Program-made: the position numbers and the translations under genes
DNA from: Limonium bicolor
Taxonomy: Eukaryota > Streptophyta > Magnoliopsida > Caryophyllales > Plumbaginaceae
DNA length: 64,000 bases
Assembly: GCA_023374045.1 (NCBI GenBank)
Contig: CM041778.1
Coordinates: forward strand, 370,114,831-370,178,830
Direction: 5' to 3'
In this document: positions 27,960-39,910 of the stretch, one piece after another
Layout of the letters: every line of letters starts with the position of its first letter
Numbering within the stretch: the first letter of the stretch is position 1
The notes under the pieces: model-generated
The model's input: only the letters and a program-made list of their open reading frames with translations
Database searches by the model: none
What the model was told of the DNA's origin: nothing

Positions 27960-28829
27960 AATAGTACATCTGGTAGTTACAATTCCTTGGCTTATGTCTT
28001 GTCTTATGGTCCTTAAAAAAAACGAAACCCCGTTGCCCTATCCACAACCGAGGTAGAGTATGTTTCCGCAGCAGCCAGCTGTGCGCAACTACTCTGGATG
28101 AGACAACAATTAGAAGATTATCACATTGACCAGACCAAATTGTCATCTACTCTGATGACAAAAGCATTATCAAAATATCCAAAAACTCAGTCCAACACTC
28201 CATAACTGTAACACCCAGCTAGGGTTACCTCTCACATCGATTGGATCGAAGAATGAACCACTCCTTATATGGGTGGGAATATCTCTCCTTATTGTGACGT
28301 GTTTTGGGGCTAGGAAACCCCGAGAACAAAACTGTGTGGCCTGTGTGCCAGAGCGGACAATATCACAATAGTGGATACTTGGGGATATTACATATGGTAT
28401 CAGAGCTAGACCCAGGTCGGTGTGCTAGTGGGCCCTCGAGGGCGCTGGGCTCCCAAGGGGGGTGAAGTGTAACACCCAGCGAGGGTTAGCTCCACATCGA
28501 TTGGAGTGAAGAACGAACCATTCATTATATGGGTGGAGATATCTCTCCTTATTGTGACATGTTTTGGAGCTAGGAAACCCCGGGAACAAAATCGTGTGGC
28601 CTGCGTGCCAGAGTGGACAATATCACAACAGTGGGTACTTGGGGATGTTAAAAGAATTAAACACATTGAACTCAGATATCATTTCCTAAAGGACTATGTC
28701 GAAAAGAAACTAATTCAACTTGATTTTGTTCCTACAGAAGATCAACTAGCAAATATCTTTACCAAGCCTCTCCCTACCGACAAATTCAAAGCACTCTGTT
28801 CAGCAATCAGGATGACCCAATCAACGTGA
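27960..28829 (+). pseudogene. SIRE-like RNase H, split by a TRIM
   Basis: The left part (to 28206) carries LSTTEVEYVSAAASCAQLLW and a QTKLSS block. The right part (28653-28829) resumes with RIKHIELRYHFLKDYVEKK and ends LANIFTKPLPTDKFKALC. The two halves are contiguous once the 446 bp TRIM is removed. Confidence 0.82.
28207..28652 (+). mobile_element. TRIM (miniature LTR retrotransposon)
   Basis: 446 bp: LTR 28207-28392 (186 bp) and LTR 28468-28652 (185 bp), both starting TGTAACACCCAGC. Between them are 75 bp with primer site TGGTATCAGAGC (28395-28406) and purine tract AAGGGGGGTGAAG (to 28467). No coding capacity. LTRs differ at roughly one site in ten, so it is old. No clean 5 bp duplication is visible. 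Confidence 0.9.
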
Positions 28830-29682
28830 GAAGGTAGTCTCTCCTCTCCCTTGGCTATAATATTTAGTAGGTTTTGCTTGCATTATGCTTGAGTCACTCT
28901 GTATTCTAGTATTGATAGACTGTGTCGGTTACCTATGTCCATTGGTGGTTTTCATTGAAAGGAAAGACATGATAAAGGCAAGGTACTCCGCTAATTTGTT
29001 TCTCTTGAACCAAAACGGACCTCGTCCACTCGGTTATTAAGCCTTTAAGGGTGCTTCATCACCTAACTTCCTAAGGGTGCGAAACCTGGGAAAGATGGCC
29101 CAAAGCTACTACATGGGTGGAGAGAAAAGTCTGGGGGACGAAGACGATCCCTGTGTGCTTAACTTGTTAAATATTTATGAACTGCAAATATTGAGTTATA
29201 AATTCTTCAAAACTACAATGCATTGCAACAGGGATCACTACAAGTTATGAGTATGTGGATAGAAAGGTATTGTGGAATAGGATAATACTTCTTGCCCTTG
29301 TCGTCCATGAGTATTTTAGTGTGTGTATGCGCTATGGATACATTCTATTTGTTTTTTTGAACCTATGGATTGACTTAAACTCTTTTAAACTTTTCCTACT
29401 GATGATTGCAAAAAAAGGGAAGCAGTTAATACTATCTCTCTAAGAACGGGTTATTTTGGTTATGTTTTGGATTGACTTTGTTTCTGTTGTGACTAGGCCA
29501 TAGGTGAAGTTTGAATATTTTGTTTCGTTTTTACTATGTTGGTTTCTAAATTCAGTTGGTTTAGCTGCTTAATTTGTTTTGCCTTTTTGTTCCATATATA
29601 ACCCTGTTCCATATATGATCTTGTGCGTTGCCAGAATCTCTCACAGATTGAAGGGGAACTCTGAAAGCTGGGTTACAAAAAT

Positions 29683-29778
29683 ATCATATGCTTTCAGTAA
29701 GGGGGAACTTGGACAAAGTCGGTTCCAAATATCATATGCTTTGATTAAGGGGGAACTTGGACAGAGTCGGTTCCCAAA
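29683..29778 (+). repeat. 48 bp tandem duplication in SIRE 3' non-coding region
   Basis: Two head-to-tail units (29683-29730, 29731-29778) starting ATCATATGCTTT and containing AAGGGGGAACTTGGACA. The surrounding 28830-29865 is otherwise non-coding. Confidence 0.85.
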
Positions 29779-29865
29779 GTTTTTCTTGTCTTTGTGTTTG
29801 TTTTGCAGGATTGACTCAATTGGGATTCACGGAGGTTTTGTCATCATCAGCAACAAGGGAGAAAT

Positions 29866-30733
29866 TGTTGGAACTTTGAAGTGTTGCTTAGGATGGAGTC
29901 AATCGATCGAAGGCGCGAGTCAACCTGAAAAAACAAACAAGTCTACCAAGACAAAAGAAAGGAAAGGTGGTATCCTTAAAGCATCGATGAGTCAGAGAAC
30001 AAAGATTATGTGGATTGACTCTATCGCCTCAATAGAGTCTGTTGTTAAAAGAAATGTTAATCGACTCCATCAGTCGCCTCAACAGAGTCTATTGTTAGAA
30101 AAAATGTTAATCGACTCCATCGGTTGTAACTAACTGGAAAATTTAAGGATCAAGACGTGTCTGGTTGTTGCCAACGTCCATATGCACCAGTCAACCTCCT
30201 TGGGCTACAATATTTGGATTCACAACCTCAATCATCCAAGAAATGAGTCAGGTCCAAAATTCATGCTAAAAAGCTGTTAAATCCCTAGAATATCAGAAAC
30301 AAACTTCTTCAACGGCTCCAGAGACTTTGCTATATAAAGAGCCAGAGTTTGCAGTTGCAAAGTGTGCTTTCATTATATACTCGAGTTATCATATAGAATT
30401 GTGACTTGCAATCAGAGAGAAGAGTTTTCTGTCGTTTTCAGTTAAGATAGTTTGAGCTTCATAGGTAGACTCAATCTAGGGCGTTCCTAGGCTTACTACA
30501 CTCATCAAAGAGCTAATCAGATAATCTGTAGGGTGTGAGTGAGTTTCTGCTAAGTAGAACCCTTTTACATAGTAGGAAGAGTGAACTCTTTATTTTAAAG
30601 ATCATTAATAAAGAGTTAATATTGTGTATGTGACGGTGTCGATTGACTGCTTTCGCGATCTAAGTTCAATAGAGTCAAAGTACTTCGCAGACTAACCACT
30701 AGAAGTACTTTGAGTCAGCCCATCGATCCTACA
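29866..30733 (+). repeat. SIRE-like 3' LTR
   Basis: Starts TGTTGGAACTTTG right after the purine-rich AAGGGAGAAAT and ends CGATCCTACA, giving canonical TG...CA ends. Contains TATATAAAG near 30332, a likely promoter box. Diverged from the 5' copy. Confidence 0.88.
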
Positions 30734-32115
30734 TAAAGTTTGTCTCTAGACAAGGTGAATAAGTTTTGTTAGGATATATGTTTAGTAGCAAAGCATACAA
30801 AGTTCTAAATAAGAGGACCATGGTAATTGATGAATCATTTTATGTAATGTAAAAGTTGATGAATCTAGCTTTCGCAACAGGCCCATGCAAAACTTGAACC
30901 TGAAGTCTCATTTCTTAACGACTTAGCGAATCAAAATATTTCATACTCACAACCTTAGTCTGTTGAAAAGGACACTAAATCACCTGTTACTCCTACTGGA
31001 GAATTCGCTCTAGCTCAATCTCCATCCTACTCCTCAAGGCACTACTCCACACACAATCTCTTCGATATAATTTGTTGCTCCTACTCATCCATCCTTTTCT
31101 TTGTCATATCCTACTGAACAAATTGATATTGCTGACTTGCTCTCACAGACCACTCAACAATGAAGTCGAGCAGCACCAGGTGTGTCAACGAACAACCTCC
31201 TCTCTTATATAGATTTAGGGATTCATACTCAATCCTCCTTCCAAGGATATTGTGTAAATCATAGGTTTATGTCTCTGATTGAACCAAAGATAGTGAAAGG
31301 GGCACTCCGAGACCTCAATCGGATCAATGCTATGTATAAGTGCTAAATGAGAGTGTTAGCAATGATGTGTGGAACTAGTTCCTCGCCCTCCCACACAAAA
31401 TGTCATTGACACTAAACGGATGTTCGGAACAAACTTGAAGATTCTAGTGAAATCATCAGTAACAAAGCCCGTCTAGTTGTAAAGGGATACAATCAAGAGG
31501 GAGGGACCAATATTGAAGAAGCATTTGCACCAGTTTCCTGGTTAGAAACCATTCAAATGTTGATCGCATCTGCTGCACACATAGGCTTCACTGTATATTA
31601 GATGGATGTTAAATGTGCATTCCTCAATGGATACCTAAAAGAGAAGGGTGTATGTGAAACAACCTCATTCCTCATGATGCATATCATCAAGAAAGCATTG
31701 TATGGATTGAAACTAGCACCTCGGTCTTGGTATGACTGCTTAATCTCCTTCCTGCTCCAACAAGAACTCACCTGAGGCAAGGTTGATCACACTTTGTTTC
31801 TTAATCAACAAGGCAATGATTTACTGCTGATTCAAACTTATATGGATAACATCATTTTTGGTTCTAGTTGTCCTACACATGCTAACTAATTGGAGTTGAT
31901 CATGACCAATGAGTTTCGAATGAGCAATATGGGAGAATTAACTTACTTTCTCGGTCCTTAGGTAAAGTAGACAGTTGGGGAGACTAATATCTAGTAGGCC
32001 AAGTATTTGGGAGAGCTCCTCAAAAACATCAATTTGACAAAGTCAAGCCAATGAGCACACCAATGGCCACAACTCACAAACTAGATTTAGTGTTTGATGT
32101 CGAGACTACTAATGG
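30734..32115 (+). pseudogene. copia integrase C-terminus and RT remnant
   Basis: 30734-30850 encodes the end of integrase (LLGYMFSSKAYKVLNKRT). RT follows at 31450-32040 with ARLVVKGYNQEGGTNIEEAF, DVKCAFLNGYLKEK, KKALYGLKLAPRSWYD and MSNMGELTYFLG. The catalytic motif reads YMDNIIFG instead of YVDDIIFG, and several stops are present, so it is dead. Style matches the SIRE-like group, but it lies outside that element's 3' LTR. Confidence 0.8.
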
Positions 32116-32506
32116 ACCAGTATATCGTGAAATTTAAAATATTACTAAAAAAATATAACTTCTATTTTAACTATATATAAAAATTGATTTCTTTTTTAAA
32201 CTTTATATTGTGTATAATATTAATTAGTTTTAATTAAGTTTATCAAAAAAATAGTACGTAAAGTTATAATTAAATATTTGTGTACAACTCGCAAAGTCTG
32301 ATGTCGAGACTACTAATGGACCAGTATACCGTGAAATTTAACGTCTTACTATAATCTTTTTATAAATTTTATTTTAACAATATAGACAAATTGATTTCTT
32401 TGTTTAAATTTATATATCGTGTTTAATATTAATTAGCTTTAATTAAGTTTTTAAATAAAAATAGTATATGAAATTATATTTAAATATCTATGTACATTTC
32501 AAATTC
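32095..32506. repeat. about 204 bp tandem duplication
   Basis: Both units begin TGATGTCGAGACTACTAATG (32095 and 32299) and continue into AT-rich sequence. The first 40 bp are the end of the RT-to-RNase H coding region, so the duplication spans a junction between pol remnant and AT-rich DNA. Confidence 0.8.
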
Positions 32507-32825
32507 AATAAATGCTTAAATAATCTAAATAGCAATTATCAACATTTCAACTAAGACTTTCTTTCCAGCAAACTAGAATAAACAATATTCTTGGAAATAT
32601 TTAGAGACTTGCAATAACTGAAATACGGTATCGGTTGTATAGCTTGATAGATGGACCGATGATTACGTGCATACAATTCAGAATATTTGTCAGTATGTCT
32701 GAGTAGAAGAATCTGCCTCGTTTTGCGGAACTACAGCCAGGCACAAGCTCAACAAATAGAGCGTCACCACTAGAACAAAACCGACTGCGAAGCACAATAC
32801 AAAACTTATCAAGCGTCATAATTCA

Positions 32826-33007
32826 ATTGGGCCTCATTCTTTTACTAGCTCATACAAACCAATTTATCTTATGAGTTTACGTTTTCTTTCTTTATATGTT
32901 ATATACATCAATTGTTTGGTCAATTTTTTACTTGTTTTCTCCATTTTTTTCAACTTAAGCTGACAAATCAGCTATCAGCTCAAGCTTTGCAAAATAATTG
33001 GTATTCT
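32826..33007. mobile_element. MITE related to the NFS2 intron MITE
   Basis: Starts GGGCCTCATTCTTTT. The internal AAGCTGACAAATCAGCTATCAGCTC is the reverse-complement relative of the block at 21943-21973. The right end is uncertain. Confidence 0.4.
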
Positions 33008-33031
33008 TATTGGTTCTTTTACTATTTTATA

Positions 33032-33249
33032 CTAACTCTGTCCTGAATTGACTGTCTTGTTTGTTTTTATGGTACGTTTTTCCACTTCAATATTAAGCAT
33101 ATAAGACAAAATAATTTCATAAAACTAAGTTTTATAATATATAGTTTATCATTTAAGGAATAATTTGTAAAAGTTAAATTTTTAAAATTATTTTATCTTA
33201 TATGCTAATTAAGTCAAACGACATTTCGATCAATTCAGGACGAAGGGAG
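33032..33249. mobile_element. Stowaway-like MITE
   Basis: About 218 bp with terminal inverted repeats of the CTCCCTCCGTCC type (left CTAACTCTGTCCTGAATTGA, right TCAATTCAGGACGAAGGGAG) and flanking TA dinucleotides (33030-33031, 33250-33251), as expected for Tc1/mariner-derived MITEs. Confidence 0.8.
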
Positions 33250-34834
33250 TATATTATAATAGAGTAAAAGTAAGAGAGAGATAGATAAAGTAGTGTATGG
33301 TAATGTGTAAATAAAGAGGTGAGAGGATGTTAAGACTTTTATTATTGTAGTGTGAATAGATTGATAGAGTTTCTTATAGAAAAGAATAAAATATATTACT
33401 GATGTCGCATTGGGGAAATGTTAAGAAGTAGTTCATTGTTGTGGATATACAGCTCAGCGAAGCCTATAAAAGGCTTAAACCTACGTCGTGGCCAATGGTC
33501 TGTGACAAGAGCCAGGGAAAGCGATAACAGAACAAAACACTACTAACAAGACGGTTGTTAGGAAAGATAAATTCTAAAGAAGAAGTTACCATTCTATTAA
33601 AAGGGAAGAATATAAGAAGCTTGAACAAAGCATTAACCGTAGGCATGAATAAAGGGGGAGTTGGTTAGCAAATTAATTTCTAAGAGTATAGTAGAAGGAA
33701 TTGATGTTAGAATTGACCGTATGGGGGGAAGTTTGTCTAAGGAGATAAAGGAGGGGAGTAATTAAAGGAAAATAGAGAGTTTAGACAGTTTCCTTTGAAT
33801 TGTTTTCTTTTATGTTTGAAGAGTTAGGTAGTTACCATAGTTTCTTTTATGTTTGAATAATTACCTTTTATGTTTGAACAATCATATAACGGTTAGGGAG
33901 GGGACTTGGACAGTAGCGCCTATAAATGAAGTAGATAGGAAAGGGGCATAGAAACTTGTGGGTGATGTTGTGTAGTGTTTGAAATGTCTTAATGGTTAAC
34001 TGAAAGTAGTACCATTGTTCCTGTGTGAATTATCCCTCCTTAGTTTATCTTCCCTAGAGTTTTAATAAATCATTTATTTATTAATTCAATTATTCCTTCC
34101 TTGATGATTTTACTCCTCCCTCATCCCTCATCTTCATGGTTGCTCAGCTTCCATACCCAGCCTCTACCTCCACCCCAAATCCATGCACGGTCACATAGGC
34201 AAGCTCGGTAGGCTCTTCCTTCCTCCTTTGGTAAAGGTTACATTCTTTTGTCTTCTAAATCTTTCTAATTTGGGTTCAGATTTTGTTTCTGGTGTTCTTT
34301 GTAAATTGTGTTTTGTCTTCTTGTTTCCTATCATCTTCTCTCTTGTAATAGATTTCTTAGTTTTCTTATCTTGTTTTAAGCTACATCTCTTAATTTTCTT
34401 GTGGTTGGTGTCCTTTTGCCCTACCTATGGAGGTTTTGGATTTGCTTGCTCGATGGTGTATGGCTTTCATCGTCGCACTTCTTCTCGCCGAAGGAATCCT
34501 TGGAGATTTTGAAGTTACCGATTGCCGACATAGGTTGGAATCGGTTCGGTTGTACTTTGAATTGATTATCAATGGGTTTAAAATTACGGTTGAGAATGTA
34601 AAGCATAGGTCATGAGTCACATCACATGGGATGAGAGTGGCCCAATGCGCATTTCATGGAGAAATGTAAAGTGGAGAAACGTTGTGTCTCTGTTATTTAT
34701 ACAGCTTACGGTATATGATCGAATTCGATCGCTTGAAGAAAAGTATTATAAGAATGACGATTTTTGGAGATATCAAGCAGCAGCTAGCTTTAAGTGAAGC
34801 TCTGATGGTAACAGCTTGTTGTTCGATCAGGGAG
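33250..34834. other. unassigned sequence
   Basis: No recognised domain. 33400-34130 resembles decayed LTR DNA (a TATAAATGAAG box near 33920) but no partner was found. 34427-34615 has a 62-codon frame (MEVLDLLARW) and 34183 onward an ATG frame running into GTAAAG, possibly an exon-like fragment. Neither matches a family I know. Confidence 0.35.
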
Positions 34835-35094
34835 TATTGGGATATTAGTTATCCAGCCCACACTGATTAGGCCTATATTTAGTTTAGCAATAATAAAGGT
34901 CTAGATTTATGAAATCTTAACCAACTTTGTAATCTTTCTTTTACTTTTTACTAAATAAGTTTGTTACATAGTATTAGGGATTAAGTTTTCAGCTATATAT
35001 ACATTGTAATCCTCAGTTATTCGATATATATGAATACAATGAAAGCGTCTCTTTATTTCTACTCTACATACACAACTCAGTATACATTCTAACA
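34835..35094 (+). repeat. copia E 5' LTR
   Basis: 260 bp, TATTGGGATATTAG to CATTCTAACA, ending at the primer site. Confidence 0.92.
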
Positions 35095-35156
35095 TGGTAT
35101 CAGAGCACATCAACGTTAACAATTTTTCTGGGTGAATACTTGGCCATCACCATTCA

Positions 35157-36115
35157 TGGCAGACGATGGAAAAGGGAAGAAAGATGCTGGAATGGCTCCA
35201 TCAGCGAATGACTCAATTGATATCAACGACCCGATCTACGTTCATGCTGTAGAAAATCCAGGTTTGAGTTTAACAGCAAAATTCAATGGTGTTGGTTTTC
35301 TTGGTTGGAAGTTTGACTTGATAACAACATTGAAATCCAAAATCAAGTATGGATTCGTGACTGGAAAAGTTAAAAACCGTGTGAAGAAGATACCTTGCGT
35401 TTTTCGGCGTGGGAAAGATCAACCTCCTTGGTTGTATCTTGGCTTATGAACACACTTGGTCCTAATATCCTCGAGAGTGTCCGGTATTATGATGACCCGG
35501 TTGAAATCTGGGATTCTCTCTGTCGTAGATACCAACATAGTAATCTCGCGGTTATTCATTCTCTTAAGCAGGATCTGGGAGAAATCAAGCAGGGATATTT
35601 ATCAGTTGCGGAGTATTTTAACAAACTCAAGAGTGTTTGGGGAGAACTGGAACAGGCTAGACCACCACAACGTTGTACTTGCAGTGGGTGTTCTTGTGGT
35701 ATCAACAAGGCAATTAAAAAGGCGATAGATGAAGATAAGCTGATACACTTCTTAATGGAATTGAATCGAGAGTACTTATCTATCCGTGGGCAGATATTGG
35801 CTATGCAAGAACCACCAGAGTTGGAGAAAGTCTTCTCGCAAGTTATTCAAGAGGAGGAACAAAGAGGTGGGAAAAACTTGCACGAGGATTCAATGTCCTT
35901 TTACAGCCATCGGTCTGCAAATATTGACAGCTCAAAAAACCCTAACAGTCGAACAGATGCAGATAACCGAAAGAAATTGCAGTGCAACCATTGTAAAAAA
36001 TCAGGGCATACCTTCAAAAATTGTTTTCAAAGGCAGAAGTGCAATTACTGTAAAAACACTGGCCATTAGGAGCAGGATTGTTATTTTCTCCACGGAAGAG
36101 AAAGTGTCCTGGCTC
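35157..36115 (+). pseudogene. copia E gag
   Basis: ATG at 35157 (MADDGKGKKDAG). KFNGVGFLGWKFDL lies near 35280. A frame change near 35390 is followed by a long frame with LKQDLGEIKQGYLSVAEYF, the Cys motif CTCSGCSCG (35685-35710), LIHFLMELNREYLSIRGQIL and two zinc knuckles, CNHCKKSGHTFKNC and CNYCKNTGH, the second interrupted by TAG at 36067. Confidence 0.9.
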
Positions 36116-36359
36116 GGAAAAGAAAAGCTATGCGAACATCGCACGCATAGAAGAACAAAGCAACAACGAGAACAACACAGAAATACAGTCTCAAAAGGAT
36201 GATGGTCTCACACTCAAGCAGATTCAACAGATTTCAGAGCTAATATGCAGCGCAAACTCAGGAAATGCGTCGAGCAACACAGAGGAACGAATTACTGTAA
36301 TTTTCGGTAATAATTCTTTATGTGCTACATTATGTTTACTAAGTACCCAGATTACTTTG

Positions 36360-37720
36360 AAGGGCGATGGATTATGGATTCGGGTGCACCGATCACTGTC
36401 CGGGATTGAATCCCTCTTCAAAAATTGGAGGGACTTGCGCGTCGGAAAAAACTGTTGTTCTACCCGACGGTTGACAGGAACAGAACACAGTGAAATTGAT
36501 CGGGGATGTGAGACTGGGGTAGAGATTCTGGTTGCGTGGGGTACTATTTGTGCCAGAGTTTTGATTCAATCTTGTGTCTGTGAAGAAATTAGCTGAAGAA
36601 CTCGATTGTTCATTTTTTTTACAGTGACTTCTGTGTCTGTACAGGGCGTTTCCAGGCGCGCGAGTGACAGAGTCGGGATGGGATTGCACGGGCTTTACGT
36701 CTTGGACCCAGAACACGTTGACTTTGGGCTTGGTTGCTTGCAGGCTTCGAAGTTAGGCCGGGCATCGGTTCGTCAATCCGCTGCTGGTGATGCGCGTCTG
36801 GGCCGGACTCAGGCGTGTGAGAGTACTGCTCTTTCGCACATAGGCCGTGGACCGGCTGGGTTTAATAAAGCAATTGATTTACATATTTCTCTTGGACATG
36901 TGCCATTTAAGAAGCTTGTTGACATGAATTTAATAAAAGCTTCTAATATTTCCTTTGATTATGCCTGCGATGTTTGTCACAAAAATAGAGCACATTGGTT
37001 ACCGTTTCCTAATTCTTTTATTGAAACCAAGAGAGCCTTTGAGATGATCCACGTTGATATTTGGGGGCTGTTTCAAGTTGAGACATATAATGGCTACAAA
37101 TACTTTGTTTGTTTCGTTGATGATTTCACTCGAACAACATGGATACATCTTATAAAACAAAAGAGTGCCGGTTGGGACGCACTTGTCAATTTTATAAGAA
37201 TGGTTGAAAGACAGTTTGAGAAAAAGATTAAGGTTATTCGAATAGATAATGTGAAAGAACTCGCTCCACTGAGGGACTGTCATTTTTTGCCAAAGAAGGA
37301 ATCATTCACCAAACTACGTGTGCCTATACACCTTAACAGAATGTAGAAGTGGAACGCAAGCATAAGTATTTGCTTGAAACGGCAAGGGCGTTATATTTCC
37401 AGTCTAATGTTCCTCTATCTTATTGGGGTGAGTGTATATTACATGCTGCTTATCTGGTTAATCGGCTTCCTACCAAGGCGTTACAGGGGCAAACGCCGTT
37501 TGAGCGTTTGTATGGTCAGACAATAACATATGGTGCCATTAGACCCTTTGGTTGCTTGTGTTACAAGACAGTTGTTCATAAGCAAGGAGGAAAGTTTAGC
37601 CCAAGGGGTTAGTCTTGTGTTTACCTTGGTGAGGATCCACAGAAAAAAGGGCATAAGGTTTTAAGTCTCGATACACAGTCACTTGATATTGCAGAGATGT
37701 GAAGTTCTATTCTCACGTTT
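36360..37720 (+). pseudogene. copia E protease, GAG-pre-integrase and integrase
   Basis: The protease site WIMDSGAP is near 36370-36395. HISLGHVPFKKL and CDVCHKNRA form the pre-integrase region (36880-36990). The integrase core has MIHVDIWG, CFVDDFTRTTW and [26 protein letters not shown] and [15 protein letters not shown] follow in another frame (37349-37612). Stops and shifts near 36410, 36600, 37270, 37345 and 37610. Confidence 0.87.
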
Positions 37721-38089
37721 TCCCCTATGCCGAGGAAATCTGAAATCATACCACAGATGTCCATCCAGGCATGCACTATTGCTCGTTCATATGATGAAAC
37801 ACAAGTTGCATTTTTCGATACAGATGATGTACATGTTGAGCATTCCAACCCTGTTGATGAAGTTGACTTGGTTACACAAGATGTTCCTGTCCGACGTTCT
37901 AGCAGAGAAATTCACAGACCAGGTTATCTCAATGATTATATTTGTGGCACTACGTTTCGTGATGTGTTGGATGAAAGAGTTTATAACGATGGACACTGTG
38001 GTAATCTGATCACGGGATGTGACAGCCTTACTGATATCAAACCAAAGGCTTGTATAGCTTTCTCGGTGTGTTTACCTTCTTCTTCAATG

Positions 38090-39650
38090 GTAGATATGCG
38101 TGAGCCACTGAGTTACAAGGAGGCTGCACGACATGAGCACTAGAATAAGGCCATGAGGGAAGAGCTACATGCCCTTAAGCAAAATGACACATGGGATGTT
38201 GCTACTTTGCCTCGAGGAAAAAGGTCATTGGTTGTAAGTGGGTTTATAAGGTTAAGCTCAAGTCAGATGGTACATTGGAGCGGTATAAAGCTAGACTGGT
38301 TGCAAAAGGTTTCACTCAACGCCATGGTTTGGATTACAATGAAACTTTTTCACCAGTTGTTAAGTTAACAATAATTCGAGCACTTATTGTTGTTGCTCTT
38401 AATAACGGCTGGATCATTAGCCAGCTCGATGTCAATAATGCGTTTCTTCATGGTGATCTTGATGAAGAAGTATACATGAAAGTTCCATATGGTCTTGAGG
38501 TTGACGGGCCCAATAAAGCTTGTTTGCTAAAGAAGTCTTTGTATGGTCTTAAACAGGCTTCTCGGCAATGGTTCTCCAAGTTGACTGGTTTCTTACGAAC
38601 TCTTCATTTCTCACAATCCATGAATGATTACTCCTTATTCTTCAAAGACACCAGCAGTGGCAGGATTTTTCTAGCTGTCTACGTTGATGACATTTTGGTG
38701 GTTGGTAGTAATCAAGAGGAGATTTACAATATTAAGGCTGCTCTTGACTTGAACTTTAAAATCAAGGACTTAGGTACGTTGCATTATTTCCTTGGGATAG
38801 AATTTATTCGCACATCAAGTGGTTATGTTTTATCACAACGGAAGTTTGCATGGACCTCATTACTGAATATGATTGTGAGTTCAAGCGAGTCTCAAGGGCC
38901 TATGGTAGTTGGCAAACATTTGTTACCTGATGATGGAACACCTCTTTTGGACCCCACTCTTTATCGACGACTGTGGGGAAGCTCAATTATTTGTCTAACA
39001 CCCGTCCAAACATCAGTTTCATGTTCAACATCTTAGTCAGTTTATGCAGCATCCTACAGACGTGCATATGGAGGCAGCTTTACATGCCTTGTGTTATCAA
39101 TGAGACTTGAATTATGGGATATTCTTACACGAGTCTCTACTAAGTTGGAACTTGTGGCATATTGTGATTCTGACTGGGCGGCTGTCCGAGCACTAGAAGG
39201 TCAATTTCTGGTATATTTTTCTAGGGGATAGTCCTATCTCATGGAAAACTAAGAAGCAAGCTACTGTTTCTCTTTCAGTGCGGAAGCTGAATACCATTCT
39301 CTCCGGCATATCTGTGGAGTTAACTTGGTTGACTCGTCTTTACACGAGCTAGGTATGGAGAACATTACACCGATCCCTGTCAAGTGTGATAATCAGTCTG
39401 CTATCCACATAGCACACAATCCTGTTTTCCACGAGTGAACAAAACACATCGAGCTTGATTGCCATTTCGTTCGAGAAAAGATTCAACAAGGCATGGTTGA
39501 TGTAGTTTATACTCATACTATGGCTCAACCGGCCGACATGATGACTAAGGCTCTTCCGGGCACCAGGTACAAGGAGCAGATACAACGTATCGGAATGCAT
39601 GAATATGATCCTTCAAGCCTTGGTTATCTTTGCTTACCTACGGCTTGAGG
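38090..39650 (+). pseudogene. copia E reverse transcriptase and RNase H
   Basis: RT is largely open (38191-39036): [57 protein letters not shown], catalytic [11 protein letters not shown] near 38680, and KDLGTLHYFLGIEF. RNase H after 39036 is broken by several indels but keeps AYCDSDWA-, KCDNQSAIHIAHNP- and TKALPG-like segments up to the purine tract. Confidence 0.9.
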
Positions 39651-39654
39651 GGGA

Positions 39655-39910
39655 TATTGGGATATTAGTTATCCAGCCCACACTGATTAGGCCCATATTT
39701 AGTTTAGCAATAATAAAGGTCTAGATTTAGGAAATCTTAACCAACTTTGTAATCTTTCTTTTACCTTTTACTAGATAAGTTTGTTACATAGTATTAGGGA
39801 TTTAGTTTTCAGCTATATATTGTAATCCTCAGTTATTCGATATATATGAATACAATGAAAACGTCTCTTTATTTCTACTCTACATACACAACTCATTATA
39901 CATTCTAACA
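39655..39910 (+). repeat. copia E 3' LTR
   Basis: 256 bp, a few substitutions and a short deletion near 39818 relative to the 5' copy. Ends CATTCTAACA. Confidence 0.92.

Larger units (their letters stand above)
25402..30733 (+). mobile_element. degenerate SIRE-like Ty1/copia element
   Basis: Two long related LTRs (about 790 and 868 bp), primer site TGGTATCAGAGTC at 26194, a gag remnant, a protease motif, RNase H fragments and a long 3' non-coding region ending in AAGGGAGAAAT. Large LTRs and extended gag suggest the SIRE/Maximus lineage. Integrase and most of RT are deleted between about 27540 and 27960. Many stops: old and inactive. A TRIM is nested at 28207-28652. Confidence 0.82.
34835..39910 (+). 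mobile_element. full-length Ty1/copia element E
   Basis: LTRs 34835-35094 and 39655-39910, near-identical. Primer site TGGTATCAGAGC at 35095; purine tract GAGGGGGA before 39655. Same family as copia C by gag start (MADDGKGKKDA), LTR start and pol. LTR ends TA...CA. Flanks GGGAG and GGAAT are only a rough duplication. Frames broken in gag, protease, integrase and RNase H. Confidence 0.92.

Noticed and set aside
28207..28652. Cassandra-type TRIM with 5S rRNA promoter
   Set aside because: No 5S-like box was seen in the LTRs.
32601..32819. 72-codon minus-strand frame (starts MTLDKFCIVL)
   Set aside because: Looks protein-like but has no recognised domain, splice context or neighbour; kept out of the gene list.
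34835..39910. Exact target-site duplication for copia E
   Set aside because: Flanks GGGAG and GGAAT agree at only three of five positions; not claimed.
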